Shown piece by piece: positions 1-9,268 of a DNA stretch of 64,000 nt. Position numbers and translations under genes: made by a program. The stretch covers positions 1 through 64,000 of the forward strand of contig JAPPLU010000090.1 in assembly GCA_028874075.1 (NCBI GenBank), written 5' to 3'. Below the pieces are notes generated by a model that was given only the letters and a program-made list of their open reading frames with translations, was not told the DNA's origin and made no database searches. Numbering within the stretch: the stretch's first letter is position 1; the number at the start of each line of letters is the position of its first letter. Origin of the DNA: Chloroflexota bacterium (lineage in GTDB: Bacteria > Chloroflexota > Dehalococcoidia > Lucifugimonadales > UBA3495).

Positions 1-74
1 CCCGCCTACTCCCTCTCCCTCGTGGGTGCTCCTCTCAAATAATCGAAAGACCCTGCAACTCGTAGCGGATTTGC

Positions 75-103
75 TGGTCAATATCACTAGTTTCAGATAT
101 AAT
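75..103 (+). promoter_or_regulatory. Promoter of the first gene, near-leaderless
   Basis: A perfect -10 box TATAAT lies at 98-103, with a TGGTCA -35-like box (4 of 6 matches) at 75-80 and a 17-nt spacer. Transcription should begin about 7 nt after the -10 box, only a few bases before the ATG at 115. No Shine-Dalgarno sequence fits in between, so the mRNA is probably leaderless or nearly so. Confidence 0.6.
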
Positions 104-114
104 GTGGTACATAT

Positions 115-810
115 ATGCATAAGGTTGTCATCACCTCCGTTAACCTCCGCAATTCTCGCCGCTACGTCCAGATTATGGAATCCCTCGGTGCGGAAGTGAG
201 TGTTGTGACCCCTCCCGAGGACGGTATCGCTAGCAGTATTCTTGAAGATTCGGGTGGCTTGATGCTGACCGGTGGGCCCGACGTTGACCCAACCCTTTAC
301 GGCGCCAAACCTGACCCCGACGCCAACCTGGAACTCTGCCGTCCCCTGGACGACCTGGAAATACGCTTGCTGGACTATGCCCTGGATCACGACATGCCGG
401 TGCTGGCCATTTGCCGGGGAATGCAGCTCCTCAATGTAGCCTTCGGTGGCCAGTTAATCCAAGACCTGCCCGGACACAAGGCGGAACGGTCCGATGGTTG
501 CTGGCAACCGGAAAGGCATCTCATTTACATGGCTCCGGGCGCCAAGGCCGCCGCCATCATCGGCAGCGCGGGCTTTTTCCGCGTCAACAGCCTCCACCAT
601 CAGGGGCTCAGGGAAGCCCAGCGTTCCCCCCGTCTTATGACCAGCGCCTACTCGGTGGAGGATGGCCTCATCGAAGGCCTGGAAAGTCCCAACCACAGCT
701 GGGTAATCGGTCTCCAGTGCCACCCGGAGCGTCAGGACGAGGTGCCTCGCAGTTTTGCCAACCTGTTCGCCGGTTTCTGCGAACGTGCAGAGATGTATCT
801 GGCCGGTTAG
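115..810 (+). CDS. Gamma-glutamyl-gamma-aminobutyrate hydrolase-like class I amidotransferase (peptidase C26)
   Basis: A 231-residue protein of the PuuD/peptidase C26 branch of class I glutamine amidotransferases. These hydrolyse gamma-glutamyl amides such as gamma-glutamyl-GABA in the cytoplasm. The sequence shows LTGGPDVDP near residues 51-59, the nucleophile elbow ICRGMQ with Cys100, an SLHHQ motif near 159-163, and GLQCHPE with His203 and Glu205, giving the Cys-His-Glu triad. Length is close to normal for the family. The ATG at 115 follows a TATAAT box by 11 nt. gyrA begins 61 nt downstream and may be co-transcribed. The true substrate cannot be read from the sequence, and no putrescine-pathway genes adjoin it. 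Confidence 0.85.
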   Translation: MHKVVITSVNLRNSRRYVQIMESLGAEVSVVTPPEDGIASSILEDSGGLMLTGGPDVDPTLYGAKPDPDANLELCRPLDDLEIRLLDYALDHDMPVLAICRGMQLLNVAFGGQLIQDLPGHKAERSDGCWQPERHLIYMAPGAKAAAIIGSAGFFRVNSLHHQGLREAQRSPRLMTSAYSVEDGLIEGLESPNHSWVIGLQCHPERQDEVPRSFANLFAGFCERAEMYLAG

Positions 811-871
811 GCGGGAAGGGGAATTAGCCCTCAACGCATTTTACGATCCCAGAATCCAAGGAGCATAGATC

Positions 872-3520
872 ATGGTAACGTCAGCCCCCGTGCCGCCGTC
901 TGGTGGAATAAGGCCTATCCGCATCGAGGAAGAGATGCGGAGTTCATATCTGAGTTACGCCATGAGCGTAATCGTGTCCAGGGCCTTGCCCGACGTGCGG
1001 GACGGGCTGAAGCCGGTACAGCGGCGCATTCTATACGCTATGCACGAAATGGGTATGCGCCCCAATCAGGGCCACCGGAAGAGCGCACGCATCGTGGGGG
1101 AGGTGCTGGGCAAGTACCATCCCCACAGCGATACCCCGGTGTACGATGCCCTGGTCCGGATGGCCCAGACCTTCTCAATGCGTTACCCGCTGATCGACGG
1201 ACAAGGCAATTTCGGCAGCGTCGACGGCGACCCTCCGGCAGCTATGCGCTATACCGAGGCTCGGCTGGCCACTATCGCCGAAGAACTCCTGGCCGACATT
1301 GACCTCAACACCGTTGATTTCTCGCTGAACTTCGACGACTCGCTGAACGAACCGGAGGTGCTGCCCAGCCGGATGCCGAACCTGCTGGTTAACGGCGCCA
1401 CCGGAATCGCCGTAGGCATGGCCACCAACCTTCCGCCCCATAACCTGGGCGAGATCTGTGACGCCGTTTGTTACGTCATTGACCACCCTAATTGCGTTAC
1501 CGAAGATCTGATGAAACTGGTCCCCGGACCAGACTTCCCCACCTACGGCTCGATTCGCGGCACCCAGGGCATAATTGATACCTATACCACCGGCCGCGGC
1601 CGCATCGTGATGGAGGCCAAGACCGAAATCGAGGAAATGAGGGGCGGCCGCCAGCGTATCGTCGTTACCGAATTGCCCTACCAGGTCAACAAGGCCACTC
1701 TGGTTGAGAAGATTGCCCAACTAGTGCGCGACAAGCGAGTCGAGGGAATATCCGACATAAGAGACGAATCGGACCGCCAGGGTATGCGGGTAGTGGTTGA
1801 ACTTCGACGCGATGCCCAGGCCAACATTGTCCTGAACAACCTGTACCGCCACACTGCCCTTCGGAGTTCCTTTAACGCCATAATGCTGGCCCTGGTAGCC
1901 GGTCAACCGCAGGTATTGCCCCTTAAACGGGCCCTTACTCTCTTTGTGGAACACCGCCAGGAGGTAATCCGCCGCCGTTCCGAGTTTCTTCTCCAGCGAG
2001 CCAGGGACCGGGACCACATCCTTCAGGGCTTGTTGCTTGCTCTGGACGTGATGGACCAGGTCATTTTGATAATCCGCACTTCCGACGATGCTGAGTCTGC
2101 CCGCACCAACCTGATGGACGAATTCGACCTTAGCCAGGTCCAGGCCCAGGCAATTCTGGATATGCAATTGCGCCGCCTGGCCGCCCTGGAGCGACAGCGG
2201 TTGCTGAACGAGCACGAGGAATTGCAGAAGACCATTGGCAATCTGGAAGCTCTGCTGGCCGACCCCGGCAAGATTCTCAACGAAATCAAGAAGGAAACCC
2301 GCAAGCTCAAGAAGGACTTCGGCGATGCCCGCCGCACTCGCATAGAACACGAAGAGGTAGGCGAGCAGTCGGCGGAACAGTTCATTCCCCACCAGGACGT
2401 GATGATCACCCTAAGCCAGCGGGGTTACATCAAGCGGATTCCATGTGACACCTACCGCACCCAGAATCGGGGCGGCAAGGGCGTGCGGGGCATGACCACG
2501 CGGGATGACGACGCATTGATGGACTTGGTGGTGGTTGATACCCATGACACCCTGTTGTTCTTTACCAACCGGGGGCGTGTATACCCGCTCAAGGCCTACC
2601 AGATACAGGGCGATACCTCCCGAACCAGTCGGGGAACCCTGCTGGTCAACCTGATTCCCATCGCCCGCAACGAACAGGTCCAGGCCATGCTGCCGGTGAA
2701 AAACGCCAGGGACAGCGCAATGCTGCTATTGGCTACTCGCATGGGTGAAATCAAAGCGCTGAAAGAAGGAGAACTGACAAACATTCGTCCTTCCGGCCTG
2801 ATTGTGATGGATCTGGAGGACGGTGATGAACTGGTCGGTGTGGCCCAGGCCGGAGACTGTGACGAAGTGGTGTTGGTAACGGAAAAAGGGCAGGCCATAC
2901 TGTTCCAGTACCGCAACTGCGAAGACCCCAGGAAGAATATGACGCCACGCTCCCGATCTGCCGGAGGTGTCAAGGGCATTCGACTTCTGGCCGATGATAA
3001 GGTTGTTGGCATGGCCCCGGTAACTGCCGACGGCCATCTCCTGGTAGTGAGTCAGGGAGGCTACGGCAAGTCCACTCCGTTAAAGAACTACCCTCGCCAC
3101 GGTCGGGGGGGCCAGGGTGTCCGGACCTTCAAGGTAACCGAAAAGACCGGGCCGGTGGCGGCGTCACGGGTGGTTACCGATGATGAAGGCCAGGAGGTGT
3201 TCATTATCTCGGCCAAAGCCCAGGTAGTGCGCATCAACCTGGAAGATGTTCGTGTAACCAACAGTCGCTACACCCAGGGCGTAATAGTGTGGCGCGACCG
3301 AGAAGCCGACGACTACGTTGCTTCCGTTGCCTGCTTCACCGAAAACGATTACTCCACTGGCGGGAGCAGCCCCGACTCCACAGACACACCCCAGCCAACC
3401 GCCAGCACCGAACCAACTGCTATGGATGATTCCTGGAACGAAGCCGGTGAAGAGAACGGCTACGTTGGTAATGTGGAAGAGGAAACGACCGTAGAGGAAG
3501 AGGGCTCCGATGACGAATAG
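872..3520 (+). CDS. gyrA: DNA gyrase subunit A
   Basis: An 882-residue type II topoisomerase subunit that breaks and rejoins DNA and, with GyrB, introduces negative supercoils. The catalytic tyrosine is Tyr127 in [10 protein letters not shown]. The GyrA box appears as QNRGGKG at residues 531-537 (usual form QRRGGKG), followed by the beta-pinwheel C-terminal domain and a long acidic tail, which supports gyrase rather than topoisomerase IV. The start is supported by AAGGAG just upstream. gyrB is not adjacent. The quinolone-resistance region reads [12 protein letters not shown], with Ser, Thr and Pro at the positions equivalent to E. coli Gly81, Ser83 and Ala84. A strong hairpin lies about 65 nt after the stop. 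Confidence 0.97.
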   Translation: MVTSAPVPPSGGIRPIRIEEEMRSSYLSYAMSVIVSRALPDVRDGLKPVQRRILYAMHEMGMRPNQGHRKSARIVGEVLGKYHPHSDTPVYDALVRMAQTFSMRYPLIDGQGNFGSVDGDPPAAMRYTEARLATIAEELLADIDLNTVDFSLNFDDSLNEPEVLPSRMPNLLVNGATGIAVGMATNLPPHNLGEICDAVCYVIDHPNCVTEDLMKLVPGPDFPTYGSIRGTQGIIDTYTTGRGRIVMEAKTEIEEMRGGRQRIVVTELPYQVNKATLVEKIAQLVRDKRVEGISDIRDESDRQGMRVVVELRRDAQANIVLNNLYRHTALRSSFNAIMLALVAGQPQVLPLKRALTLFVEHRQEVIRRRSEFLLQRARDRDHILQGLLLALDVMDQVILIIRTSDDAESARTNLMDEFDLSQVQAQAILDMQLRRLAALERQRLLNEHEELQKTIGNLEALLADPGKILNEIKKETRKLKKDFGDARRTRIEHEEVGEQSAEQFIPHQDVMITLSQRGYIKRIPCDTYRTQNRGGKGVRGMTTRDDDALMDLVVVDTHDTLLFFTNRGRVYPLKAYQIQGDTSRTSRGTLLVNLIPIARNEQVQAMLPVKNARDSAMLLLATRMGEIKALKEGELTNIRPSGLIVMDLEDGDELVGVAQAGDCDEVVLVTEKGQAILFQYRNCEDPRKNMTPRSRSAGGVKGIRLLADDKVVGMAPVTADGHLLVVSQGGYGKSTPLKNYPRHGRGGQGVRTFKVTEKTGPVAASRVVTDDEGQEVFIISAKAQVVRINLEDVRVTNSRYTQGVIVWRDREADDYVASVACFTENDYSTGGSSPDSTDTPQPTASTEPTAMDDSWNEAGEENGYVGNVEEETTVEEEGSDDE

Positions 3521-3586
3521 CTAACAGAATGTGCGCCGGTCAAGCGTCCAACAGCGCATTGTATGATGGTTTTGTGAAGACTTTTG

Positions 3587-3618
3587 GGGAGCTAGCAGAG
3601 TTTTTTGTGCTAGCTCCC
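3587..3618 (+). terminator. Hairpin terminator after gyrA
   Basis: An 11-bp perfect stem, GGGAGCTAGCA (3587-3597) with TGCTAGCTCCC (3608-3618), closes a 10-nt loop that contains a T6 run. It is followed by a T-rich tract. It probably ends the transcript coming from gyrA. Confidence 0.7.
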
Positions 3619-3647
3619 TTGATTTATTTGTATTAGTTTCATATAAT
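3619..3647 (+). promoter_or_regulatory. Sigma70-type promoter for the alpha/beta hydrolase
   Basis: TTGATT (3619-3624), a 17-nt spacer and a perfect TATAAT (3642-3647). It sits immediately after the gyrA terminator and would give a leader of about 80 nt before the GTG at 3733. Confidence 0.7.
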
Positions 3648-3732
3648 CTCGAACGTTGCATTTTTCAATCCATGTAAATGCCACCTAGGTAATCATTCCA
3701 CGGGCTTAAAAAGCAAATTCGGAGGGAATAAA

Positions 3733-4425
3733 GTGAAGTTGGTATTCATTCACGGAGCGGGAAGTTCTAGCCTGGCATTCAACTACCAACTTCAGCACTT
3801 TCGTAACTCCAAAGCTCTGGATTTGCCAGGGCATCCCACAGGCCGACCCTGTCCAACCATTGAGCAGTACCTGGAATGGGTGCGAGGCTTCACCACAGCT
3901 CGCCGGTACAAGAACATGGTTATTTGCGGCCACTCCATGGGCGGGGCAATCAGCATGCTCTATGCCCTTCGGTATCCAGAAGAAGTAAAAGGATTAATCC
4001 TGTTGGGGACGGGCGCCCGCCTGAAGGTCCACCCGGATTTCATGCAGTTGGGTCGGGATTCGGTTGACGACGACTCCGCATGGCTGGAAAGCCAGATGGC
4101 CTACTACTCTGGCGTTGCCCAGGATATGTTGCAGTCACTCAAGCGTCGCTCCAAGGAAATAGGCCCCTCCGTAGAATTAAACGACCTGATGGCCTGCGAC
4201 CAGTTCGACGTAATGAATGAAATCCAGAACATCAACCTTCCCACTCTGGTCATCTGCGGAGACCAGGATACAATGACGCCGGTGAAATATGCCGACTATC
4301 TTTCCGAGAACATTCCGGGCGCGAAAAAAGTCATTGTGCCTGGCGCCTCACACTTCGTGCAGCTACAGAAGTACAAGCAGGTGAACGCCAGTATCGAGGA
4401 GTTTATGGTATCTCTGAGGAATTGA
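3733..4425 (+). CDS. Alpha/beta hydrolase
   Basis: A 230-residue soluble alpha/beta-hydrolase-fold protein. Visible landmarks are the oxyanion-hole motif FIHGAG (residues 5-10), the nucleophile elbow CGHSMGG with Ser68, the acid Asp179 in GDQDT and the base His207 in GASHF. These form a complete Ser-Asp-His triad. It starts with GTG, preceded by a clear GGAGGG ribosome-binding site. It stands alone between its own promoter and a terminator shared with the convergent flavin reductase gene. The substrate (an ester, lactone or similar) cannot be predicted. Confidence 0.85.
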   Translation: MKLVFIHGAGSSSLAFNYQLQHFRNSKALDLPGHPTGRPCPTIEQYLEWVRGFTTARRYKNMVICGHSMGGAISMLYALRYPEEVKGLILLGTGARLKVHPDFMQLGRDSVDDDSAWLESQMAYYSGVAQDMLQSLKRRSKEIGPSVELNDLMACDQFDVMNEIQNINLPTLVICGDQDTMTPVKYADYLSENIPGAKKVIVPGASHFVQLQKYKQVNASIEEFMVSLRN

Positions 4426-4458
4426 GCCGTTGCCATAACGGAGCATCTGAAAATTTCA

Positions 4459-4491
4459 GGGCCGGGAGCGACATGTTTGCACTCCCGGCCC
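4459..4491. terminator. Bidirectional terminator between convergent genes
   Basis: A perfect 10-bp stem, GGGCCGGGAG (4459-4468) with CTCCCGGCCC (4482-4491), followed by TTTT on the plus strand and preceded by AAAATTT. It could therefore terminate from both sides. Confidence 0.8.
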
Positions 4492-4519
4492 TTTTGTATT
4501 TCAGCCCTTACTCCGGCCC

Positions 4520-5011
4520 TTATTCCAGCCGATCGTTGGGATGGTACCAGCGGCTCTTGTAAAACATCAAGGGATTGCCGTCGTCGTTGCGGATAACTTC
4601 CTTTACCTCTCCCATATACACCGTGTGGTCGCCGTAAACGTGGGAGCCCACCACTTCACACCCGAAGAAGACCATGGAATTATCCAGCATGGGGATCTGG
4701 TCCTGGGCAATAGTATAATGGTAATCGGTGCCCTCCTGGCGGTCTTCCGGACGCTTGGCGAAATATACGCCCAGTTCTTCCTGCTCCTCGCCCAGGATGT
4801 TCACCCCAAAGCGGCCGGTATTCTCTACGTAACCGTAGGTGTGTGTTCCGTGGGCCACGCAGATCAACACCGTCGGAGGGTCCAGGCATACCGAAGTAAA
4901 GGAATTCGCGGTCATAGAATGGGGAACTCCCTGCTCATCAAGGGATGTGACCACGGTTACGCCGGTTGCAAATAGGGACATTGCCGATCGGAAATCGTCT
5001 CTGCTAGTCAA
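4520..5011 (-). CDS. Flavin reductase-like FMN-binding protein
   Basis: A 163-residue protein of the flavin reductase-like family (HpaC type). Such proteins bind FMN in a split-barrel fold and reduce flavin with NAD(P)H, usually for a partner monooxygenase. The N-terminal stretch MSLFATGVTVVTS, the MTANSFTSVCLDPPTVLIC segment and the C-terminal GDHTVYMGEV region match the family layout. No monooxygenase partner is adjacent. The leader carries GGGAAGGAAGGC upstream of the ATG and a TATAAT box about 30 nt before the start. Confidence 0.85.
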   Translation of the reverse strand: MTSRDDFRSAMSLFATGVTVVTSLDEQGVPHSMTANSFTSVCLDPPTVLICVAHGTHTYGYVENTGRFGVNILGEEQEELGVYFAKRPEDRQEGTDYHYTIAQDQIPMLDNSMVFFGCEVVGSHVYGDHTVYMGEVKEVIRNDDGNPLMFYKSRWYHPNDRLE

Positions 5012-5042
5012 GATGCCTTCCTTCCCTCACCGATTTTGCCCA

Positions 5043-5048
5043 ATTATA
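5043..5048 (-). promoter_or_regulatory. -10 box for the flavin reductase gene
   Basis: The minus strand reads TATAAT here, placing transcription start about 25 nt before the ATG at 5011. I see no convincing -35 box at the right distance. Confidence 0.45.
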
Positions 5049-5149
5049 CCCAATGGCAGAATAACTCGCTACAGGAAAGCATCGTCTTTTACATCTGCAC
5101 TTCTCAAAGGCAGCTAGAGAAGAACGCCAAAGTAGACACGGCGCCACCA

Positions 5150-6142
5150 TTAGGCTTTTGAACATGGCCAAGGAATAAAGCAATCCCCGATGCCTTCCGG
5201 CGCAACTCCTTGCGCCATGTCCGTATCCAGTTTTAGCACTGTACCCTCCGGTATGAGGCCGTCAAACAGGTCCGGATGGGTCAACTGCGCCAGGATTTCC
5301 AGCCCTTGTACGATACGCGGGCCCGGCACACTGAAGTAAACGTGGTCGATGAGATACACCTCACCTGACTTGACCGCTGGAAGCGTTTGCCAGCTATTCT
5401 GGGCCGCCAGCCAAGGTATCTCAGACTTGTGACGTTGAAGGCTGGATGAGCAAAGATCCACAAAGAGCTTTTCCGGAGCGTAGCCAACAACATTCTCCCA
5501 GTCCAGGCGGGTGGCGGCGCAGCCCGGGGAAAAGAGATCCATGAAACCTCCGGCCCGCAGCAACATATCGGGTATCCAGTGGCCGCCAATTACCAGGGGA
5601 TTAATTCCCTCCAGCGAGAAAACTCGCGGTATTGCCGATATTGAGGCGAGGGCCTCTTCAACGGCTTGAATTCTATTCTCTAATTCCGATACCAGGGCGC
5701 TCGCTCTGTCTGGTACGCCACAGGTTTCCCCGACTTGCTCAATCGAATCAAGAATGCCCTGTAGCGTCCTGGGGTTCAGAATCACCACTTCAGGGGGCAT
5801 GGGCATCTGGTCCACGGTTCGGCCTACGGTCTGGGCGTCCACTTCACAGAAATAGCACAGGTCCTGTGTCAGAACCACGTCCGGAGAGTTGTTGGCAATC
5901 CAGTCTCCATCCAGTTCGTAGGGACTCTCACCAGCCTCCAGGATCCGCCGCATAAGGGCGTCCACCTGCTGGCTGGTCATCGAGTCCACATCAATGCGAC
6001 TCCGGCAGACCACGGGCTTTTCCTTGACTTCCGGGGGATAGTCGCACAAATCAGTAACCCCCACTATCTGGTCGGCGAGGCCCAGGGAGTAAAGAATTTC
6101 GGTACCGCTGGGCAAAAGGGAACAAATCTTCATGACCCTCAA
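5150..6142 (-). CDS. BtuF-like cobalamin/iron-chelate-binding protein without signal peptide
   Basis: A 330-residue protein of the BtuF/FepB periplasmic-binding fold (helical-backbone metal-receptor superfamily). The N-terminus KICSLLPSGTEILYSLGL goes straight into the mature domain, so there is no signal peptide or lipobox. Further family features are VGVTDLCDYPPEV, SPDVVLTQDLCYFC near residues 89-102 and the central linker helix before SLEGINPLVIGGHWIPDML. No permease or ATPase of a BtuCD system is nearby. Signal-less members of this family are common next to or near cobalamin genes, and the cobalamin operon starts 1.5 kb away here. Binding of a corrinoid is an inference; the ligand is unproven. 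Confidence 0.75.
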   Translation of the reverse strand: MRVMKICSLLPSGTEILYSLGLADQIVGVTDLCDYPPEVKEKPVVCRSRIDVDSMTSQQVDALMRRILEAGESPYELDGDWIANNSPDVVLTQDLCYFCEVDAQTVGRTVDQMPMPPEVVILNPRTLQGILDSIEQVGETCGVPDRASALVSELENRIQAVEEALASISAIPRVFSLEGINPLVIGGHWIPDMLLRAGGFMDLFSPGCAATRLDWENVVGYAPEKLFVDLCSSSLQRHKSEIPWLAAQNSWQTLPAVKSGEVYLIDHVYFSVPGPRIVQGLEILAQLTHPDLFDGLIPEGTVLKLDTDMAQGVAPEGIGDCFIPWPCSKA

Positions 6143-6316
6143 CTCGCTTTTATCTGCAGCAGGACAAACTCGCAGATTGACTTGGTAGACTCGTGGAATC
6201 CGCAGCTAATCATAATGTACAATATATGTAACCCTGTTTCGCAGTCCCTTTCGACCTTCCAGTCCACCTTGGCATCGCCGGAAACCGGTTCGAGTTACCT
6301 GCCTCGGATTCTACTA

Positions 6317-7624
6317 ATGACCCAGCCACTGCAAAAACCCGACATGAACTGGAACACCCTGTCCTTCTTGCGGCTGGGTGCCTTCAGCTTCGGCCTCACC
6401 GGATTCTTCCTGACAATGGAAACCATAGTCCTGCCCACGCTGGTGCTGGACGTGGCTCCGGAAGGGGCCAAGAATACCCTGCTGGGTATCCTGGGCTTCA
6501 GCGGCCTGGTGGCCGCTGCCCTCGTCCAACCCATTGTGGGTTCTTACAGCGACCGGACCAGGTCTCCCCTGGGCCGACGGGCTCCTTATATGCTTTGCGG
6601 AGTGGTCTTCGTATGCCTGGGCCTGACGGGTCTTTCATTCACCCTGACCCTTATATCGTTAATGATTATCTGGATATTCATCCAGGCAAATGCGGGAATC
6701 AGTACCGCGCCTTACCTGGCCCTGATTGGCGATTTAGTGCCTGCCAGCCGAATTGGAGTGGCGTCTTCCCTTAAAATTCTGGCAGACGCTGGGGGCGGTG
6801 TGGTGATGGTCGCCGTTTGCGGCAGCCTCATAAGCCTCTACCGGGGTCCCGAATCCATCGAGTGGCTCCGGATAGCCTTTGGGGTTTTGGGCGCAACCCT
6901 GATAATCACGGTGCTGATCAGCGCTTCCATCGCCTTCACCAGGGAACGTGCTACTCACGCACTGCACCGGGGCGCAACAACTTTGAGGCATCCCACCCGT
7001 GGACTGCACCCCCACTTGGTGTGGTTCTTGCTGTCCAGGTTCTTGTTGATTACTGCAACGTTTGTGTTTCCCACCTACGGGTTGTATTTTCTCAGGGATG
7101 TGGTGATGGTGGCCAACCCGGCCCAGACCCTGGGAACTGCGGTAATAGCCATCGGTGGCGCTCTGGCCCTGAGTGTTTATCCTGCCGGGTGGCTTTCAGA
7201 CAGGATAGGTCGCAAGCCCGTCATCATCGGAGGAGCCATTGGCGCCGCTGCCGGATCTGTCCTGATTTTCTGGGCCAATAACACTATCCAGGTCGTAGCA
7301 ATTTCCAGCGTTATCGGGCTCTGCATCGGGCCGGTCCTGAGCGCCAGCTGGGCATTGGCTAACGAAATGGCCGTGCCGGGTCGGGAAGGCCAGCACATAG
7401 CCATAGTCAATCTGGCTACTATCGCGGGCGCGGCCTTCTCCAAGCTGCTTGGACCCTTGGTTGACGTCTCCAACCGGTTTGTTTATACCGGCTCCGGATA
7501 CGCCGGTCTGTTGGTCATTTGCGCCTTCTTGTTCGTGCTGGGAAGCCTCCTTCTGCTGCCCCTCAACCAGGACCACGAAGACTTGGTGGCCGCCATAGAA
7601 CACAAAGTGGAAGAGGCCGACTGA
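6317..7624 (+). CDS. MFS transporter
   Basis: A major facilitator superfamily permease of about 12 transmembrane segments, 435 residues from this ATG. The loop 2-3 signature appears as GSYSDRTRSPLGRRAPYM, and the repeat-related loop in the second half as GWLSDRIGRKP. The RSPLGRRAPY motif resembles the sugar/cation symporter and SLC45-like branches, but the substrate is not readable. The frame is open back to a TTG at 6182. I prefer the ATG at 6317 because it leaves a short cytoplasmic N-terminus before the first helix; the true start is uncertain. It is divergent from the BtuF-like gene and convergent with the aldolase gene, with only 24 nt between stops. Confidence 0.85.
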   Translation: MTQPLQKPDMNWNTLSFLRLGAFSFGLTGFFLTMETIVLPTLVLDVAPEGAKNTLLGILGFSGLVAAALVQPIVGSYSDRTRSPLGRRAPYMLCGVVFVCLGLTGLSFTLTLISLMIIWIFIQANAGISTAPYLALIGDLVPASRIGVASSLKILADAGGGVVMVAVCGSLISLYRGPESIEWLRIAFGVLGATLIITVLISASIAFTRERATHALHRGATTLRHPTRGLHPHLVWFLLSRFLLITATFVFPTYGLYFLRDVVMVANPAQTLGTAVIAIGGALALSVYPAGWLSDRIGRKPVIIGGAIGAAAGSVLIFWANNTIQVVAISSVIGLCIGPVLSASWALANEMAVPGREGQHIAIVNLATIAGAAFSKLLGPLVDVSNRFVYTGSGYAGLLVICAFLFVLGSLLLLPLNQDHEDLVAAIEHKVEEAD

Positions 7625-7648
7625 GGGACCTTAGACAGAAGTTCGCTA

Positions 7649-8404
7649 TCAAGTGGCCGCCGAAACCTTGCCAAGGAAGTTGGAGGAACCCTGGACAATC
7701 CAGGCGTTGAAAGAGGTCATTAAGAATTTCACGCCCTTGCCGACAAATGCCTCCACGTTGGCGTCGTTGACCAGCGTGCCGGCCGTTCTCCCTGAACCCA
7801 CAATCTTGGCAATGGCGTCATCAATGGCCGACTGCACTTCGGGATGGCCCGGATTGCCCAAGTGTCCCATTGTCTGCGCCAAGTCCGTGGGTGCCACGAA
7901 GAATACGTCAATATCGTCCACCCGCAGAATTTCATCCAGGTTCTGAAGAGCCTCTACCTCTTCCAGCAGCACTATCACCATGCTCTGGTCGTTTGCGCCC
8001 TGGAAGTAATCACCGACTCCGAATGACTGCCTGCCTCCGAACATGCCCCGGTATCCCAGCGGAGCATACTTTGAAGACTTAGCTGCCTTCTCGGCTTCCT
8101 CTCGAGTGTTTATGTGCGGTGTAACAATACCCATGGAACCGCGATCAAGGGTACGGGTGATCAGCCAGGGTTCATTAGCGTTTACCCTTGTAATCGGAGT
8201 AACCCCCCACAGGTCGCAAGCCCGGGTCATGTCGCCCAGTTGCTCCCAGGTTACGCCGCCGTGTTCGCACTCCAGCCAGATGCCGTCGAAGCCCAGCGGC
8301 CCGAGGAAGTCCACCATTTCGCTGCTCAAGACCCCGGAAATGGTGACGGTAGCCTGGCCGCTGGCCAGTTTTTCTTTAAGATTATTCCTTCTGATGTCAG
8401 GCAT
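7649..8404 (-). CDS. HpcH/HpaI aldolase family protein
   Basis: A 251-residue class II pyruvate-type aldolase with a TIM-barrel fold. Family members cleave or form 2-keto-3-deoxy or 4-hydroxy-2-oxo acids using a divalent metal. Visible motifs are FDGIWLECEHGG (metal-proximal Glu and the catalytic His region), DRGSMGIVTPHINTREEAE and EEVEALQNLDEIL near the second metal ligand, then DVFFVAPTDLAQTMG. A GGGG ribosome-binding site precedes the ATG. It starts 33 nt after cobJ and is the last gene of the leuS-cobalamin run, though no link with corrin synthesis is known. The physiological substrate is unknown. Confidence 0.85.
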   Translation of the reverse strand: MPDIRRNNLKEKLASGQATVTISGVLSSEMVDFLGPLGFDGIWLECEHGGVTWEQLGDMTRACDLWGVTPITRVNANEPWLITRTLDRGSMGIVTPHINTREEAEKAAKSSKYAPLGYRGMFGGRQSFGVGDYFQGANDQSMVIVLLEEVEALQNLDEILRVDDIDVFFVAPTDLAQTMGHLGNPGHPEVQSAIDDAIAKIVGSGRTAGTLVNDANVEAFVGKGVKFLMTSFNAWIVQGSSNFLGKVSAAT

Positions 8405-8437
8405 ATTTAACCCCTTTTGCCTTGAATCAAGTACATC

Positions 8438-9229
8438 TTAGTCCGCCACGCCTCCCTGCTTTTCCTCGTATCCCCTTGGGGTAACCATCTTCCCGTTCAG
8501 CACGTAGCTGGTTGAATTGCCGATCAGCACTGTGGTGAACATGTCTACCTCGCCCGCACCGGCTTCCAGGCTTGCCAAGTCTGTCAAAACCACCCGCTGC
8601 TCCTCACGGTAAGCCTCCCTTACCAAGCCCACCGGAGTGTCCCCCGCTCGATGCTCCAGCAGAATTCGTCGGGCTTCCAGCAATTGCCAGTCCCGCCGGC
8701 GACTGCGGGGATTGTACAAAGCAACTACGAAGTCTCCTCGGGCAGCCGCCTCCAGGCGCTGCTCTATCCTATCCCAAGGGGTCAATAAATTGCTCAGGCT
8801 TATCGCGCAGAAGTCCTGCATAAGCGGAGAACCCAGCAAAGACGCGGCGGACTGTAAAGCGGAAATGCCGGGAATGGTAATCACACTGGGTGTTTCGCCG
8901 TTCCAAGCCCTATTGGTAAGAACCCGGAATACCGGGCCTGCCATGCCGTATACCCCGGCATCCCCGGACGAGACTACGGCAACCGAAGAGCCGCAATATG
9001 CCAGATCCACCGCGCGGGCGGCCCGCTCCAATTCCTGCCCCAGTTCCATGGAGACAATTTCCTTACCGGCCGTCAGAGACGTAATCTGCTCCATATAACC
9101 GCGAAAGCCCACCACTACGTCGGCATCCTCCAGCGCAGCCACTGCCCCGGGGGCAAGAAGGTCAGAGGACCCGGGACCCAGTCCTACAAGGTAGAGTGTT
9201 CCTGCGTCGCTGTTTTTTTCGCGTGGCAT
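8438..9229 (-). CDS. cobJ: Precorrin-3B C17-methyltransferase (CobJ/CbiH)
   Basis: A 263-residue SAM-dependent tetrapyrrole methylase that methylates C17 and contracts the ring in corrin synthesis. It opens with YLVGLGPGSSDLL, the family glycine-rich motif, and contains AVVSSGDAGVYGMAG and ITIPGISALQSAASLLG. The CobJ-type segments LYNPRSRRRDW and the C-terminal TTVLIGNSTSY are present. Length fits a single-domain CbiH. The gene lies 39 nt downstream of cbiG, which in this pathway follows the ring-contraction step. Confidence 0.92.
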   Translation of the reverse strand: MPREKNSDAGTLYLVGLGPGSSDLLAPGAVAALEDADVVVGFRGYMEQITSLTAGKEIVSMELGQELERAARAVDLAYCGSSVAVVSSGDAGVYGMAGPVFRVLTNRAWNGETPSVITIPGISALQSAASLLGSPLMQDFCAISLSNLLTPWDRIEQRLEAAARGDFVVALYNPRSRRRDWQLLEARRILLEHRAGDTPVGLVREAYREEQRVVLTDLASLEAGAGEVDMFTTVLIGNSTSYVLNGKMVTPRGYEEKQGGVAD

Positions 9230-9268
9230 ATATCAATATGTCCCCGTAATGTCGGAACTGTGGCGCAT

